Positions 26,555 through 37,655 of a stretch of DNA of 64,000 bases are shown here, piece by piece. The translations under genes were made by a program, and so were the position numbers. The stretch comes from Eumeta japonica (lineage: Eukaryota > Arthropoda > Insecta > Lepidoptera > Psychidae). Under the pieces are notes generated by a model. The model ran no database searches. It saw only the letters and a program-made list of their open reading frames with translations, and was not told where the DNA came from. The stretch spans positions 248,001 through 312,000 of the forward strand of contig BGZK01000213.1 of assembly GCA_005406025.1 (NCBI GenBank), written 5' to 3'. How positions within the stretch are numbered: position 1 is the stretch's first letter; every line of letters starts with the position of its first letter.

Positions 26555-27040
26555 GCACGTATGAGATTGCTAAACTCCAACACCATTTGACCGATCCTCG
26601 CCAAATTTGGCACATCGAAGTGCTTTTTCAAGGAGAAGGTTTTTATATTTAATACCTACCAGCGTTTGTTCCCGACTTCGTCTACGTGTTTGTACAATTA
26701 TACAAAACTAGTTCTTTCATTTATTGAAAGCTACACTATGTCAAAATAATATGCACTATATTGTATTTTGATATAAACATTTTTCCGGCTTCGTACAAAT
26801 CAACTCCGTAGCCAGTATTTGTATTGAAATTGAAAATGAAACGGGGCGCAGAATCAAGAGCCGGAACCGTGATCGAAATGAGCGCGGAACTGGGATGAAA
26901 ATGAGAGATGAATCAGTACCGAAATTATAATTGAAGTGGAAAGGATATTGAGATTGACGGCAAGATTGATTGACATAAAAAAATTAAGGAGGATATTCTA
27001 TGTGCACGCGGGCGAAGCCGCGAACGAAATGCTAGTTGTA
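26555..27040 (+). mobile_element. Helitron-like/LEP-type repeats (two pieces)
   Basis: 26555-26705 carries the CTCCAACACCATTTGACCGA motif and a GACTTCGTCTACGTG stretch. 26785-27040 carries the purine-rich GGAACCGTGATCGAAATGAG run and ends in GCGGGCGAAGCCGCGAACGA and GCTAGTT. The tail is the cleanest in the window and closely resembles the end I associate with lepidopteran Helitron-like elements. Confidence 0.6.
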
Positions 27041-27544
27041 ATCCAATTGTCAAACAAACATTCTGTTTTGCGTTACCGTCTCCAATAGGCGAAGCGCGGT
27101 GCGTCTCATAATATCTCTCGTTATATCATGTACACTTACAAACGACAAAAGCTATCCCATGTTCCGAGCGGAGGTGCACCCCGAGGCCGACAGTAGGCCA
27201 CGCCTTCCATTGTACACAACAATTTTGAGTCCTCATCTAAAAAGACACTTTCCGCTCATAAAACTGTTATTATTGCTAGATTAAATACATTTTTAATATT
27301 CTTCTTGAGTTCGGCCTACTCAGTTATATTCGTCACAGTCATTCGTTTTTCCTATAACCTCATCCTCTTAATGCGCACAGTGCAGTGTGTGTAAAGCTTA
27401 ATGATAATAGTTTCGGTCTTCGTAAAATAGCAGCGTTATAACATATTCTGTTCAAAAATATTATTATTTAAATTACGAATATACGAAATCTGTCACTCCC
27501 TAGACTCCGCATGACCGTCTTTTCTCTATATATATAATAATAAT

Positions 27545-28520
27545 ATAAACTCACGCCTATTTCCCAGAAGGGTAGGCAGAGACTATAGATTTATACATGA
27601 TACGATCTTTACTTGCATATCTCTTGCCTCACTGACATCCATCAATCTTTTCATGCAAGCTTGCGGTTTCAGGTGCTTATAATTTGGTCCTTTTTTAATG
27701 TGTCACCAATATAGTCTACATGGGATTTTCTAGGACGACTCATGCCGTCCTTTCCATCACACACATTCACTCTATAGATTTGTTTTGTCTGTCTACTTTC
27801 ATTCATCGTTTCCAGATGGCCAAACCACCGCAACATATCTCTTTCCACTCTTGCCACTACACCTTCTTTCAAACCACACCGCTCTCTAACATCACAGTTT
27901 CTACATCTGCCTTTCTGAGACACTCCACACATACTACGCAGCGATCGCATCTCCACTGCGTTGATCCTACTTTCATTTTTCTTCTGTCATACCCAGCTTT
28001 CACTACCATACTTAAGCGTAAGGATCCCATTATGGATAGCCAAGCGCGCTTATCGTGAGACGCTTTTACTATTCATAATAGCGAGCAAGGCCCCATTCAC
28101 TTTATTTCCCGCATTCTCTCTCCTTACGATGTCTCTGTCATGTTTACTGTCATTTGTTAAAACACTACCCAGGTATACAAACTTTCACTTATTCAACTTT
28201 CTCACCTTTTATAAATTCATCGCATTCAGTGGTGTTTCGCCCCTTTTGAACACCATCACCTTATTTCTTACTGACATTTACTTTCATAACCCTTTTCTTA
28301 ACAGAATCATTCATTTTATTTACCACCTCCTACAGCCCGCACTCTGGCAGCGCAAGGATTACTTGGTCGTTGGTGTACAGAAGGCATTTAACAGACAGCT
28401 CATCCATCCTTAGCCCACACTCATACTCTTTCAAATCATACAGACAGCTATCCATAAATGGGTTGAATAGCCACCGTTAAGCCACACATTCCTGCCTGAC
28501 AACCCTGCGGATGTCAAACC
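27545..28520 (-). pseudogene. Non-LTR retrotransposon RT 3' end, copy 2 (RTE-like)
   Basis: On the - strand 27956-27669 encodes MRSLRSMCGVSQ, RCRNCDVRERCGLKE, RDMLRWFGHLETMNE, RQTKQIYRVNV and SRPRKSHVDYIGDTLKK, a standard C-terminus of RTE-like RT proteins. Upstream on the same strand (about 28200-28000) frame fragments read FVYLGSVLTND, NAGNKVNGALLAIMNSKSVS and ARLAIHNG. Small frameshifts and stops break the frame. The open + strand frames here (112 and 150 codons) are its shadows. It is 5'-truncated, as expected from target-primed reverse transcription. Confidence 0.8.
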
Positions 28521-28624
28521 AATCAGTTTATGGCCTATGTATACTGACGCAAGCACTGGAGGCCTTCATTATCTACATAAACGAATGTTGTCCAGGAAAG
28601 ACGCCTATAACTTACTAGTGAACT

Positions 28625-29180
28625 GCCCCGGCTTCGTACGGATAGCACTAATTGTCTGTGGTAACTTCTGGTGTACAGATGGGAGCGGTAATGTGTTTTC
28701 CCAGATATCTATAGATCCCTTGCTATGCTCAAAACAAAAGACGTACATATTAGGCAAATGGGAAATTATATTCCGTTTATTCATTAATTTTAAGATCAAA
28801 GGATAGACTAAAATGTTATTTATTTCCATAGGAAGTATGTGCGTATACATTTTTCAGCATGACAACTCGGGAGCAAGCAACATACAATAGGCCATGTGAT
28901 AAACATGAATTTTCCAAATTTAATCCAGCGATAGTCAACGATTAGCCTTGTTCAGTTCTTTTAATTGTGAATGTTCAAAAATCGAAGACAAATAGAAAAA
29001 ATCTATATAACACAAAATTGCCAAAAAAAAAATTCTGTTTGATTCTATCATTACTAAATTCCGCAGGATCACCCGTTGGGCTAATCTGAAGATTTCTTGA
29101 AAATTTCATTAAAATCGGTCCAGTTATTTTGGAATACACATAGAACATGCACACATACTCGCACACACACATCGATTTAA
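28625..29180. mobile_element. Dispersed lepidopteran repeat
   Basis: Starts near the CCCCGGCTTCGTACGGATAG motif and ends near TTTCATTAAAATCGGTCCAG followed by CACACATACTCGCACACACA. These motifs recur in Lepidoptera-type interspersed repeats and elsewhere here (30480, 31080). No coding capacity is evident. Confidence 0.45.
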
Positions 29181-29504
29181 ATATATACATGTATATATAT
29201 AAAAGAAAGTCGTGTTTGCGATATCATTTATACGTCAAGAACGACTGTACAGATTTTTATAATTTTGGTTTATTGGATTTGCCTCCGCTCCGAATAGCAA
29301 AATAATTTTTCATGTATTTAGGCATGAAAATGACTGAACGTATATGTATAGAACTTTAACCATTCAATCCGGAATCATTTTCCGCATTAAATGGTCGCGG
29401 AAAAATGGTTTTAGGATTCCTATAATATTAGATGTTTCAATGTGCAATTCAATATTTTAAATAGTTAATTGTTATCACTGCCATTGATGCCCAAGGAAAG
29501 ACCA

Positions 29505-29700
29505 AGATCCGTACGGACACCTGTTTTGGAATCGAGAATAGACGGGGACTTGACCCACCAGTGAATCCAGAATTGATATCGAGAACAGGATCATGATCGC
29601 AATCAATATTGACAGAAAAATCGCCGGATATAGAAGATGAAGGTATTCAATGTCCATAGGAGCGAAACCGAGGCACATTTGAATAATAAAAAAAATGCTA
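29505..29700 (+). mobile_element. Helitron-like/LEP-type repeat
   Basis: Contains the irregular GGAATCGAGAATAGACGGGG and GATATCGAGAACAGGATCAT words and a decayed GGAGCGAAACCGAGGCAC tail. Confidence 0.5.
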
Positions 29701-30479
29701 ATTAGCAATTTACGCCCAGCGTGTATATATATACTTATATAATTCTGTTTCCAAAGACAAAAATTACAATAAAACAAATTATTTACGTTCCATTCCATTG
29801 AGCTTGCTTACTTCGTCGAAATCGTGACAAAACACAAGATAAAACAATAATTAAAACATTTGGCTGTAAGCCCTTGATCTCGTTAATGCCGTTGCGTACA
29901 CCGACAGCGCGAGATCACTTGATCAGATCAGAAAACGAATACCAATCCTTTGCGTTATCAGTTGGATATTTTTTGTAATAAAATGTAAACAATTGCACAG
30001 ATATATCAATGTCTATTTAAGAAGTAGAAGTTGAAGTAACAACGAATTATTTTAACCCATTTAACAAAAAAAAAAGGTCTTAATTATTATTTGATATCCG
30101 TTTTCTGAAACTCGTGGATATTTTAAGAAATTTATTATACGTTAATGCGTATTGGTATACGCGTTACCTAATGTATTGCCAAATTGGTAACATATTAAAA
30201 AGAGCCAAACCAAATATAAAATCGATACCGACGAACTTGCACGATGTGTTTACTAAATGAATGTCAACAATCCAAAAAAAATTAAGTAACAAGTATCTGG
30301 GTAACAAGCTTTATATTATATGAATACATGAATACAGTTTGTGTAAGCAAATTTATTGATAAACAATGGTTAATAAAATTTATTGACGCAAAACTGTTAA
30401 TGTTTCTTCGAAAATTCTTTGAGTACGACCGGTTTTTATCACCGCGCTGCGAGACGTCATGTTCCCACAGTAATTTAAT
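29701..30479. other. Intergenic, no gene seen
   Basis: AT-rich, nothing recognised. Confidence 0.4.
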
Positions 30480-30960
30480 TCAGATTATAGCTTTTGTCCG
30501 CGACTTCGTTCGCATGGACTTCGGAATTAATCGAAACGTTGCTTAGGCGTAAGTTGGCCCCCAAGTTAACAAATCGGGAAAACCTTATCGGAGCCTGTTG
30601 AGTAGTTTTGGTGTTATGCTATGACAGATAAATTAATCGGTCAGCCAAACATTATTCGTAATTGCTTAAAGTTCTGATCTTTCTAAACAATCGATCCCAA
30701 TTTGTATTTCAAAATATTCTCTAATGATCCCTTTACTGTTTTATAATAATAGTTGCTTTTGACCGCGACTCCTCACGCGTAGATAGCCTAAACCTAAACC
30801 TAATCTTGATCCCACTACCAATAACGATCTTATCCTTGACCCAATTTCAACTCTAACCCTTTCCCACTCGCTCTATCTCTCTCACTTTGTTCTCTTCCTC
30901 CACATTCTTATGTCTCTCTCTTCCATTTCTCACCTTCTTCGAGTAAAGTGAGCAAATAAA
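30480..30960 (-). mobile_element. Helitron-like/LEP-type repeats (- orientation)
   Basis: 30490-30650 contains GTCCGCGACTTCGTTCGCAT and a TGTTGAGTAGTTTTGGTGTT motif. 30755-30960 contains GACCGCGACTCCTCACGCGT followed by pyrimidine-rich CCTAATCTTGATCCCACTAC words, the reverse of the family listed at 16055. Confidence 0.5.
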
Positions 30961-32706
30961 CAAACCATCTAAATAAAATAAGTAAATAATAAATAATCTA
31001 CTTAAAAGGGTAATAAATTAAATAAATAAAAAAGGAACCAACAGTGACTTATATTTTGTGCGACAAAGAGACACTAAATTTCATCAAAATCGGTTATGCC
31101 GTTGTTAAGGTAGGAAACAGTGAATACAAAAAGACAGAAACAGACAGACAGACTATAATTTATATTTTACATAGCCGTTTGTACTATCAGTATATCAAAT
31201 ATCATCAAAATAGATCTAACAAATGTTGAAAATTTCAAACATTCAATCTGTGCTTTTGAATTTGTGTTAAATCGTGTTATAATTAAAGGATGTTTGGATT
31301 GCACTAGATGTTTTAATTTAATGAAACACTTGCTCAAATAAATGTCTTATGATGACCCCAAAAAAATTTTCAGTAACAATTAAGTTTCCTCTTAGAAGTG
31401 AGCAACATTTTTCAAACATTTTCCTTAGACGTAACTAAAAGGGTAACACTTGATCATATACGGGAATTTATTTAAATAACTGCAACACCATGTCAAAAAT
31501 TAAAATAATCGATTATTCTTCACAGCTCATGAGCTCCTTTTCTTTCGACAAACGAAAAAGTTCATCTGCTCGTTTGGGTTAATGTAACTCCATGTCGCCA
31601 CCGCCGTAACTCGTAACTGGCGTTCCAGATAATTTTTATCACCAATATGTATCCTCTTTTAATAAACCGGCCGAAAAATTTTTTTAACAGCAGCGATAGC
31701 AGTTCGGTGATACGGTATGTTGAAAACGCATGGAATCACCTTATTTTTATGGCAACCGTATATAACATCTAAAATGAAAATGGGCTGACCACATAGACGA
31801 GACGAACGACATAAGAAAAGAATGAACATTCTAATTTAATTATTTAAACCTTCATAAAGGTATAATTACATAATTAAAGAAGATACATCTTGTTTTAAAA
31901 GGGAGTAATAAAATGTACACGTAATAGAGAGTTCGTTTTAAGACTCTTTTAATGCTTTCTAACTTCCTGAATAATTAGGTTAAATTGTTATAATGAATTC
32001 GAGACTTCAATAGTTTATATCTGATCCATGTAAAAAAATTATCTCATTTATAATTTCTATTTAATTGTCAGAATGGTCACATTATTGCTTTCACATCGAA
32101 AGTTGATTAATCCATTTGATTCTTGCCCAAATATGAATAGACTAAGACGATATGAATTTATGAAATTAAACCAGTTTGTTTTTTTTTTTCATTTTATTTA
32201 ATTTGTCAGTATCACTGAAACTATCTATTCTAAGCACGGAGGATGCCTTTGCAACGATACGCCAGAAATCTGATGTTGGAAATTTAATAGTTTCTTGAAT
32301 TATATTTAAATCCACTTTCCCCTTTCTGATATAAAATAAAATAACAGCAATTGAACGTATATGCTACTTTATCACTTGAGAAGTTATAAAAAAAGGGATG
32401 CTAGGAAACTGTAGTGACAAATACAGCTAATCATAACTGTTAGTGATGTATCGCTAGCAATACAGTTAAATCCGCATCATTGCGCCATAAGACATAAATT
32501 GTGGAAGGTGGAAATTTAATACATCGAAATATTTGTAAATCATTTATATTTATTTTAATAGCGTGAAAGGAAAAAAAGCTAAGGAATTAGGAACCATCTT
32601 TATTTATTTATTTTGTTTCAAGTCGGTTGGAATGAAAAAGTTTTTATTAAAGAAATTATAAACAATTTTTAATATCTTGTTTGCTTGACGTACTTATTGA
32701 AAATCT
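30961..32706. other. Intergenic, no gene seen
   Basis: AT-rich. 31060-31160 has the TTTCATCAAAATCGGTTATG and CAGACAGACAG motif of a dispersed repeat; the rest is unassigned. Confidence 0.4.
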
Positions 32707-33443
32707 AGCAAAAAACCGGTCAAACACGTGTCGGGCCACGCGCAGTGTAGGGTTCCGTAGTTGCCCGTCACAATGACGAACTTGATAGTGGGCTCTTTGT
32801 TTGATACTATGATACCTATTAATCGAGTTCACGATTTAACAGCTAATAACTTCATATAGCGGGTGTAAGGGTGTAATGATTTTACATTTCTATAATTTTA
32901 AATTGTCCATAAACTTATATTTACTACGTATTTTATACGACTAACAATGTCATCCAGGTAATTTTCAATGAAATCTTGCTATGATATTTTGCTTTTTACT
33001 TCTCCAAATACATTTTATGAGTTAGTCGTTTATCACTCGTTTACTTGTAAAGCCTACCTACCTACCTATTTTCCTTTTAATGTTAATTTTAATATAATGA
33101 ACGAATTGAAGTTTTTCGCGTGTCCAAGAATAACCGTTTACCAAGTACCGGAGGAGGAATGCTTGACTAACAAAATTAGTTCTTTAAATCATAATATTTC
33201 GCAAACAGATACTTATACCGAAAAATGATTGGTACATGTAGGGGAGTTACCCTAAATTTCTTTTTCAAAATTGTATTCTACAACTTGGCGTTATTAATAG
33301 ATATATCCACACCAAAATGCAGCTTTCTAGTACTAAGCGTCTTTGAGCTAACCCGCGGACAGAAAAACAGACAGACAGACAGACGAACGTACGAACGGAA
33401 ACGGCGAAACTATAAGGGTTCCTCATGGACTACAGAACTCTAA
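32707..33443 (+). mobile_element. ~0.74-kb dispersed element, copy 1
   Basis: Begins AAAAAACCGGTCAAACACGT and GTCGGGCCACGCGCAGTGTA, with GGGTTCCGTAGTT. It ends AGCTTTCTAGTACTAAGCGT, a CAGACAGACAGACAGACGAA run and ACTATAAGGGTTCCTCATGG. The ends and order match 38183-38938 read on the other strand. I recognise this as a repeat widespread in Lepidoptera, but do not know its formal class. The start and end carry related AGGGTTCC-type words. Confidence 0.6.
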
Positions 33444-33477
33444 ATTGGGATTCAAAACGTTGATATCGCGGGTTATC

Positions 33478-33611
33478 TGTTGATGGCGCTGTTATATTTT
33501 GCACGTTGTCTACTGCTGATGGTGTTGTATTTCGCGCGTGGTTCACCGGCGACAGAATTGTATTTTGTGCGTAGTCCACTGTAACCGCATTGTATTTTGC
33601 GTGTGGTTTAA
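33478..33611 (+). repeat. Degenerate ~33-bp tandem repeat, four copies
   Basis: Four successive units (33478-33513, 33514-33546, 33547-33579, 33580-33611) share the pattern CTGATGG-GTTGTATTTTGCGCG followed by TGGT-CAC. Units are 36, 33, 33 and 32 bases. A partial unit may precede at about 33458. It directly follows the 0.74-kb element. Confidence 0.75.
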
Positions 33612-34729
33612 TGTATTTCTTGACCTTGACGTATTTCCTACGTTATCTATCACGTTACGATGTTTTGAAGTAAATTTTGGCTTATTATGGCTTATTATTT
33701 GGTTACATACTTTTAGTACCTAGTACATTTGATAAGAGCGATCACGCAAACTGCCCTAACGATTGCGATAAAAAAAAATATTTTAATAAAAGTTTAATTT
33801 TCAAGTTTATCTATATGGATGACATGCCTGCAAAAGTTAGATAGAGTAAATTCTAAATGTTAACTGTATTTTACACCATTTTTGTAATAATAACAAATGG
33901 CATTACGTATGTCACTAAAAATGGCAATACATAAATAAAATAAGTATGTATATTTTGCATATTAAGTTGTATGACAATAAATATAAGGAACTTTTTCCAT
34001 GGTAAGTTATCATATTCCCAACTGTTCCCAGGATACATTAAAAGGACGCCAAGCAAAGCTAGGTTGCTCCAATATTATAAACTTAACATGCATCAACTCT
34101 AAGAACTAATCCAGATCCTCTGGCATGACTAAATAGACAGGTCACTCATTCGGACTTATTATTTTATCTTATTTCCTCGTTCGTTATATATAATTTAATA
34201 CGATCTTGATCCTTATATCTTATTGAATTCTTTGAAATAATTTCAAATTCAAATTTCAACTCAAATTGAAAAATATTTTTATTCAATAGATTATATACAA
34301 CTCCTCAAATACGTCATTTATCATGAATTCACAGTTCGTACAGAAGGCAGTTTTTCTCAAGGAGAATGAGCAAGAAAATTCAAAGGAGCTCATTTAAAAT
34401 TACGTTGTATATTCTATTAAATTAGAATCAAAAACAAAAGTATTACGAAAAGAATCGACCCAATAATAAGTTGTGCTGGTCACGTCCACGGATGTAAATC
34501 CTCAAAATAATGATTTTTTTTACCGGATAATCCTTTTTTACCGTCTAATAATGATCTTATATATTTTTAAGGATAAGTTTTGTATACCTATAGGGACTTT
34601 ATAGAATATGCGCACGCAAAGCACCATAAATGAATTTGGGATCTTATGTACGTACGTAATTAACTGGTGTGTAAACACTGTTTATATTTGTATATTTCTA
34701 GTAGGGAGTTAATGATCATCATTATTTTT
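33612..34729. other. Intergenic, no gene seen
   Basis: AT-rich, nothing recognised. Confidence 0.4.
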
Positions 34730-35250
34730 TTTAAACATTTCGAATTTTTCTAATAATTTTTTTCCAAACTATAAAAATTGTAATATTTTCGTAAATTGGG
34801 AAGATACTGTTTTCAGACCGATTTTTGAAAATGGAGTTAGATTTTAGCGTCCTAGGAATCTATTTAGAGCATTTTTCGAGTGTACTGAGATCTTTTTCTG
34901 CTTAGAGATTAAATTTCACCGAAAGCCATATTTATATATACACAGATTTTTGAACTAGAAAAGCTCAGAACATATTAGCTCAATAATTTACTGCTACTTT
35001 TTTTTAAATGCTTTGAGCTCGAAATTAGTAAAAAGTTTTAAGCGTGGCCTGCAGAGTCAACCGTATTACAAATTTTTAAGGTCAAAAAGCTCAAAAACTC
35101 ATAAACAATATTTGTAATTCAAGAAGCTCAAAGACACATCTATAAATATCATAGCGGAAAGCTTTAAGGATGGCTTGAAGAGTCAACAGTTTTTCAGATT
35201 TTTTACATTACTGTCGACTTTTAACTTCCTTAAGTCCTCGAAAACTCCAT
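34730..35250. repeat. Dispersed repeat shared with 51.4-52.6 kb
   Basis: Shares AAATTGG-AAG-TACTGTTT, GAATCTATTT-GA-CATTTT and AGAGTCAAC-GTTTTTCAGATTT-type words, in the same order, with 51420-52640. Non-coding and AT-rich. Confidence 0.5.
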
Positions 35251-35364
35251 AAATTCGGCATGTTTATGACGCAAAGTTTATTAACTACATTTTTTTTAAT
35301 GGAGAAGGGATTTGCTAGCTAGAACAAAACGAAAAAAAATGAGTTTATGAGATATTTAACACAA

Positions 35365-35765
35365 TTTTCCATCTATATATTTGAAAAATTTGTATATACA
35401 ATAGCAATTACCACATTTACACCTCTCTTTTGGCCTGGTACACATAGTACCACCGTGAGTTATTTATTGTTACTTCATATCTATTGTACAAAGTGCCACT
35501 TGTTTTTTAGCCATTTTGTACAGCAAAATTTACAATAACAATTTTCATCCAATAGCTATGTTAAGGTCGAGGCAGAGACTACAGACCGGTGGACAAGTCG
35601 ACCTTTACACAGCCGCGCTCCTTTTGGTGTTAGACTGATATATAGGATCGAAGTAGTGTACGTTCCTTCACTGTAAGCTCTTCCTAATCTCGTTTCTCTT
35701 TTCATGTAAACGATCAAAGTCTATTTCTTTTATTAAAACGTTCAGTGACAATACTATTTAACAAT
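35365..35765 (-). repeat. Dispersed ~390-bp element, copy 2
   Basis: Reverse-complement copy of 3525-3915. The best conserved core (35570-35680) contains GGTCGAGGCAGAGACTACAG and ACCGGTGGACAAGTCGACCT. Similarity fades gradually at both ends, so exact boundaries are not fixed. Confidence 0.75.
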
Positions 35766-37130
35766 AGATCTGTATTAAAAATAATTTATCAATGTTTAAA
35801 CACTTAAATTTTATTTATATATATATATAGTAAAATTTATATCGTTTCTATTTTGAAGAAAGCGTCGATTCGAATTTAATCATCGTTCTTGATAAGCAAG
35901 GTTTATTGTAACACAAAAAAAAACTTTTACGCCTAACTCAAATGTGTCCAATAATGAGGCTGATATACAATAATATTTACATAAAGACTCTGCAATAAAA
36001 TGTTACAATAATGTAAAGGGATTTAAAGTAATTCGTTTTGAGGCGCCGATGGCAGTGATATAATTCGAACACAACGCGGGGCTTGCGTTCGCTGCACAAT
36101 CTGGATCGCATATCATATAGAGCCGATACAACCGCTAACAGTAAATATTAATAAATATGGAAACAATGGCTAAATATATCGATTTACATTTGTGTCAACT
36201 CGAATAGGGTGAATTAAACAATTCATTTTTATAATTCTTTTTGAAAGAAAGAAAGACATTATTTTTGGCACAAATGCTATGAAAGTTAGTACAAAACAAA
36301 AAAACTATTAATTACTGCAAGTATTTAACATGTCAATTTTAGAACTTTTGTTATGCGATTAGGTACATATTTCTGAAAATTAAGCTCAAACTAATAATTT
36401 GTGTTAATCAGAAGGTTATACCTTATGCAATAAAATAAAAATCAAAATAAAACTAAAAGTTATATTAGTATTTATAATTTGATTAGCTCCCAAATACATA
36501 TATTTAGACAAAAATCAAAGTGCCATTATAGGTACTGTATGACTATTGTTTGTATAAACTAAGGTTTGAACCTTGTGATTCTGTAATAGTAAATAATTCA
36601 TTTTTAAATAGACTATATATTTCATTTCGGCAACATATTTCTTATAAACTTTTCATATTTTTAAAACAACTATACTATATAGTATTGATACCACAGTTTG
36701 GCTGGCATTGAAAAAATGACGTTTAATATCGCTATAAGACGTTAAAGAAATGGAAAACAGCTTAAAAATTTCCGAAATTAAAAATAAAAAAACTTGTACA
36801 TTATTGCAATCTTTTCTTTTTCTAAATAAATATTTTATATGCTATTTCTGAAGTGTGATGCCACAGCTAACTCATAAACGGTAATATATTTTCTTAATTA
36901 TTAGTTACTTTATAAAAAAAACATCTTTAAATGAAAAAAATGTGGATTTTTTTAATGGACTATTCCTTACCTATGGCATTACTTTCAAAATTTTCTTATT
37001 TGATTAAATCAACCGAATTTCGACCAACCATATCCATTTCAAAATTTAATACAATAGGGATTCTAATTCTCAACCATCGGACAATGTGCTAATCAACGAA
37101 AGGTACATCAAGCAGCTCTATAGTTTCTCC
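35766..37130. other. Intergenic, no gene seen
   Basis: AT-rich. A short GC-rich block at about 36040-36125 (AACACAACGCGGGGCTTGCG) looks like a repeat piece but is unassigned. Confidence 0.35.
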
Positions 37131-37169
37131 GGCGAGCCGCGCCGGCGCGGGTAGCTGAAGCGATGCCTA

Positions 37170-37176
37170 TATAAAA
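37170..37176 (+). promoter_or_regulatory. TATA box of DUF745-like gene
   Basis: TATAAAA inside CCTATATAAAAGCGCG sits just downstream of a GC-rich block at 37128-37165. Transcription start would fall near 37200; a TCAG initiator-like word is at 37214. Confidence 0.65.
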
Positions 37177-37199
37177 GCGCGTTAGACCCAGTCCGGGCA

Positions 37200-37272
37200 C
37201 ATTACCACACCGCTCAGGGGCGACACCCCAGCTGGTCGTACCATAACTAAGCAGCCGTGAAAGTACTGAAAG
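37200..37272 (+). other. Putative non-coding first exon (5' UTR)
   Basis: Inferred from the TATA box and a donor at GAAAG/GTTAGG (37272); a nearby alternative donor is at 37263. The next exon has a good pyrimidine-rich acceptor (GTTTTCAG at 37598-37605) just before the start codon. Confidence 0.45.
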
Positions 37273-37621
37273 GTTAGGAAATTCCAGTGATCCAGTGATT
37301 ATTTTTATGTGTTGGTGATTCAGGGAATCGATTCTTTTAAATACTTGAAAATATTAAGTAAAATCCATATCTATCATTTCTAGAACAGTTAAAGCGTCTC
37401 GTAAAAATAATTATATTTTATAAAATTTGTAATTAGCGTGAACTATTTTTATACAAACGCCTGGATCTTAAATGACTTATAAATCCCTTCTTCTCAGTTT
37501 TTTTAGAAAAGAAAAAAGTTCCTTGGGATATCATACATTAGTAAATTGGTAGATTTCGATAGGAATTTAAATTGCAATTTATCTAAGAGCGTGCTGTGTT
37601 TTCAGTTCGACTGTAACCGAA

Positions 37622-37655
37622 ATGTTCGCAAAAGGAGCGTTGTTGTTATGTCTGG
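37622..37655 (+). CDS. DUF745-like coding exon 1
   Basis: Encodes MFAKGALLLCL and the first base of Gly12; donor CTGG/GTAAGT. The exon begins at 37606 after TTTTCAG, so 16 bases of 5' UTR precede the ATG. It is followed by a 3.2-kb intron containing the 0.74-kb repeat. Confidence 0.88.

Noticed and set aside
27720..28413. 112- and 150-codon + frames
   Set aside because: Antisense shadows of the retrotransposon RT C-terminus.
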